Below, one piece after another: positions 61,501-64,000 of a stretch of DNA of 64,000 nt; position 1 is the stretch's first letter, and the number at the start of each line of letters is the position of its first letter. Made by a program: the position numbers and the translations under genes. Source of the stretch: Ciona savignyi (taxonomy: Eukaryota; Chordata; Ascidiacea; Phlebobranchia; Cionidae); NCBI GenBank assembly GCA_000149265.1, contig CH001993.1:1144611-1208610 (forward strand), given 5' to 3'. Below the pieces are notes generated by a model that made no database searches, had not been told where the DNA came from, and was given only the letters and a program-made list of their open reading frames with translations.

Positions 61501-63501
61501 CACCACCACCAAAGACGATTGGAAGATCCACGTCACGCTAGTACAGCCGATGTACGATGCTCACAACCCCCATCACTTGTCGGGAGTGATGCATGCGCTG
61601 CATTGTCGTGCATTACTCACTCTGATTGTCAGGTGATGTTTTATGATAGCCATACCAACAACGTCATTTTTTCTTTTTTCTCGTTATTTGTGTTTACCCG
61701 GTCTCTCTTACAACCAACGAAATGTTATAGCAAACTTACCTTTTTCTTTTTTTTATCCGGCCGCTTTCACTTGTATATTTGAAGCTCGAAACGAAGTTTA
61801 AATTAATAATTCCATTTCAAAATAGTATACAAATACGATTCTTCCAAGTGCCTCAGTGAAACTTAAATTACTTAAAAACAGATCGGTTCAAGCTGTTGTT
61901 TTAACGGGTGTCTGTATTCGTGTCGCCGTTCCATCAAACACAAACCGCCTGTCATTGATTGGATGACCGTACGTGGAGAGAGGGTATCTGGTAATTACGA
62001 CACAGACGAGTAAGTGAGTAGGAAGATTTTATTCCTCTTGACTAATATTTATAAATAAGGCCTGTGATCTCAACCGTATGACATAAGCTATTTGCATGGC
62101 AATCGTGTACGATTTACCTTCAGTTTAGGACCAGTTTGTTTTAGACTTGCTCCACACATTGGCATTGACAACTTTTCCACAACAAATCATTCACTTAATG
62201 ATCGAAAAATATTTTTATCTAAAAACGATACCCCTTGCTCACGTTTTTTAAATCTAAACAGTTAAATAAATACACTGACATGCGTACTACCTCCAACGGG
62301 CAGATTGGTTCCGAAATTGTATACTCTGTCAAAAGCAGTATAGTCAAAGACTTGTGTTAGGAATGGGGGTCTTTCATTAAAGGATTTTGGTGTGGGCAGT
62401 GGTTATTTCAACTGCTCTTTTGTCAAAGCGCTAATCTTTTTTAAATTATGATGACTCAGTTAAATGTATCATTTGCGTCATCTTGTTATATCTCGTTGCA
62501 GTGACGGATCATTACGCATCCTTATTCATAAACGTAATGGGCAGTTTTGCACGTTTCAATTGCAAGCTAAATTGGTAATATAAGATAAATTAGTAGAAAG
62601 CCACACGACCGTTCACAAAACACTAAATTACACACCGGTAACATAATACATAACCACACCTGACATCTGTCAGCATAGAGTTTTGATAATAATTGTGGGT
62701 ATCCACAGGTTGGCAGGATGTGTGTAGCCAAATGATTAACACGAGCAATTTTTATACCGATTTTTATATGAAAAAGGTCTTGACGAGTTTATCAGTGTTT
62801 TGAAACAAGTTAAAAGAGTGCTAAAAAGATCATCGCGTACATCGAAGTAATTCGCGCTGCAATAAAAAAGTTTAAAAGAGTTTGAGATATAATATGCCTT
62901 TTATGATAATAAATTTAACAATGTGTTGTTTTTAGAGTGGACTACGATATACAAACCGGAGAAGAACTGATCGAAAGTCACAACAATCAAGAAAAGTTGG
63001 GCGAATCGTGCACGACCACAGTAGATACCGAAGGGATTCCCCCTTTACGCTGTCCGCATGGGTATGAGCTTGTAAATACGATGCAACAGTACTTGTAAAT
63101 AGGAAAACTCGTACGGTCGTGTGGCCGAATGGTTTATGCGACCGATACATATACAGAGCGGTCTTGGTGACGAACACACACGGAACCTAGACCGGTAAAA
63201 AATGAAGGCGTTTTTGCGGCTGTGGTTTATCCCATTAATCCACTGAGTCCAGTTAAGTACATAAAATTAAATTAAGGCACAAATCGACTAATCCAGTGGC
63301 TGCTTTCGATAACTTTTTACTGAAAGCAAACTCTACTCTAACAAATACAGCTGTGCGGAATATAACTCACTGTTCGATCAAAGGTACATTTGCCACGTTG
63401 AAAACCAAGGGGAGCCCGAACGTGGCGTGCCCAATAGCGGGAGATGTATGCTACTTGACCCACACATGGAAATGGATGAGTCAGCGTTCTATTCAACATA
63501 A
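58519..63501 (+). CDS. WFDC1: WFDC1 homologue (secreted WAP four-disulfide core protein)
   Basis: Five exons: 58519-58599, 61480-61632, 61882-62009, 62936-63061 and 63384-63501 (stop). All phases agree; 201 residues (human WFDC1 is about 220). Exon 1 codes a signal peptide (MELLAVFIAITVSLGFA) and a basic start to the mature chain. Residues about 60-95 form one WAP domain with the eight expected Cys: CSQPPS, DACAALSCITHSDC, CCFNGCLYSC. The WFDC1-specific tail follows: KPPVIDWM (human PPPVLDWL), an acidic linker, ESCTTTVDTEG (EACSTTEDGAE), RCPHGYICHVE (LCPSGYECHI) and ERGVPNSGRC (EGIPNRGQC). This tail separates it from other WAP proteins. Exon 2 and exon 5 acceptors (CGAAG, CAAAG) are weak by eye but give the only frame that fits. 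WFDC1 (ps20) is a secreted growth-modulating factor in vertebrates. A polyadenylation signal may lie at 63783-63788. Confidence 0.9.
59124..61365. mobile_element. PIF/Harbinger-like DNA transposon in WFDC1 intron 1
   Basis: Terminal inverted repeats: left GGCCGGGTTCACACCAAAAC, right (other strand) GGCTGGATTCACACCAGAAC. Both are flanked by a TAA duplication (59121-59123 and 61366-61368), the TWA target of PIF/Harbinger. The subterminal regions repeat GACAAAAACGTTTTTGTCG-like palindromes and a second GATTCACACCAGTCCGA inside the left end. Total 2242 bp. No complete transposase is seen; short exon-like pieces (one near 60240, SNSLSDNTDTDMEIF) may be remnants. Confidence 0.75.
63113..63262 (+). 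mobile_element. tRNA-like SINE (family 2)
   Basis: Head GGTCGTGTGGCCGAATGG (box A-like), spacer AGAGCGGTCTTGGTGACGA, and a tail region with ATCCCATTAATCCACTGAG. Sits in WFDC1 intron 4. Same unit as at 6376 and 7465. Confidence 0.6.
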
Positions 63502-64000
63502 AACACTTATTAATATTGACGATTTCAATAATAATATATTGAATGACATGTTTCCGTTGTCGACTCAGGCTCATTTATTCTTTCGACTGTTTTGAAATTT
63601 GGCTTGATCGTAGGGTATAAGATGACTTATTTTTATGCTCCTGTGTGGGATAACGACAGTCGTTATTCATTTTCAATTCAATTTATTCATTTTTGCTCAG
63701 GTAGCACATACCAGAAAGTAAAACCTTTAACAGGAAACAATAGTAAAACGAACAGAAGCTAAACACGTCATCAAAATAAAATAAATAAATATTTAATATA
63801 GACACGGTAATCAAAGCTAAGCAAAATCACAATAAAAAAAAATTTAAAAATAAAACGATGTAAAGCTTGGAAAAAGTATTAGTGTTTTGCTGATGGTGAT
63901 TATCCCCCAATTGGTTGAAGGCAGCATGAGCTTGACTACGAGCAGGTGTTAGGTTCTGATCTAATCTTCAATTTTTAAATTGTTAAAAAAAAGACTTTAT
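63502..64000. other. 3' flank of WFDC1; no further gene seen
   Basis: AT-rich, with several AATAAA-type motifs from 63783 onward and a short A-rich stretch near 63830. No exon seen. Confidence 0.5.

Noticed and set aside
63296-63595. Plus-strand frame with acceptor at AATCCAG
   Set aside because: It is in a different frame from the WFDC1 last exon, which matches the family (YICHVE to GRC). The upstream part is intron.

Overview
This looks like a solitary ascidian (tunicate) nuclear genome, most likely Ciona. It is AT-rich with short GT-AG introns. It carries chordate genes (CHAF1A, a WFDC1-type WAP protein, a JHY-like cilia gene). It has many copies of a tRNA-derived composite SINE ending in a (CCTAT)n tail, as known from Ciona. 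A run of 376 N at 26761-27136 marks a draft assembly. All exon models below were built by eye from open frames, splice sites and intron-phase agreement; nothing was aligned by computer.

Layout. (i) 1-16.2 kb, minus strand: a long multi-exon gene for a basic, Ser-rich, apparently disordered protein I do not recognise, plus a separate partial exon at the left edge. (ii) 16.2-20.0 kb: no gene; SINE debris, a CRE-like tandem repeat and a MITE. (iii) 20.05-35.6 kb, minus: CHAF1A, the large subunit of chromatin assembly factor 1, in 21 or 22 exons, with MITEs and a hAT element (itself interrupted by a TTAA-flanked element) in its introns. (iv) 38.4-41.1 kb, minus: a divergent actin-related protein of five exons whose nucleotide-site Asp residues are replaced. 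(v) 42.4-53.8 kb, minus: a 20-exon JHY-like gene of about 1005 codons. (vi) 55.3-55.9 kb, minus: a two-exon 110-residue protein resembling the RIIa-like end of TEX55. (vii) 58.5-63.5 kb, plus: a five-exon WFDC1 homologue with a PIF/Harbinger-like DNA transposon in intron 1.

All genes except WFDC1 are on the minus strand. WFDC1 is divergent from the TEX55-like gene across about 2.6 kb. The genes do not form an operon or one pathway. JHY and TEX55 relatives are linked to motile cilia or sperm, CHAF1A to replication-coupled nucleosome assembly, and WFDC1 is secreted. I saw no complete tRNA or rRNA gene, no CRISPR array and no recognisable retrovirus-like element. I did not find a convincing new multi-gene system; the least explained item is the long minus-strand gene in the first 16 kb.
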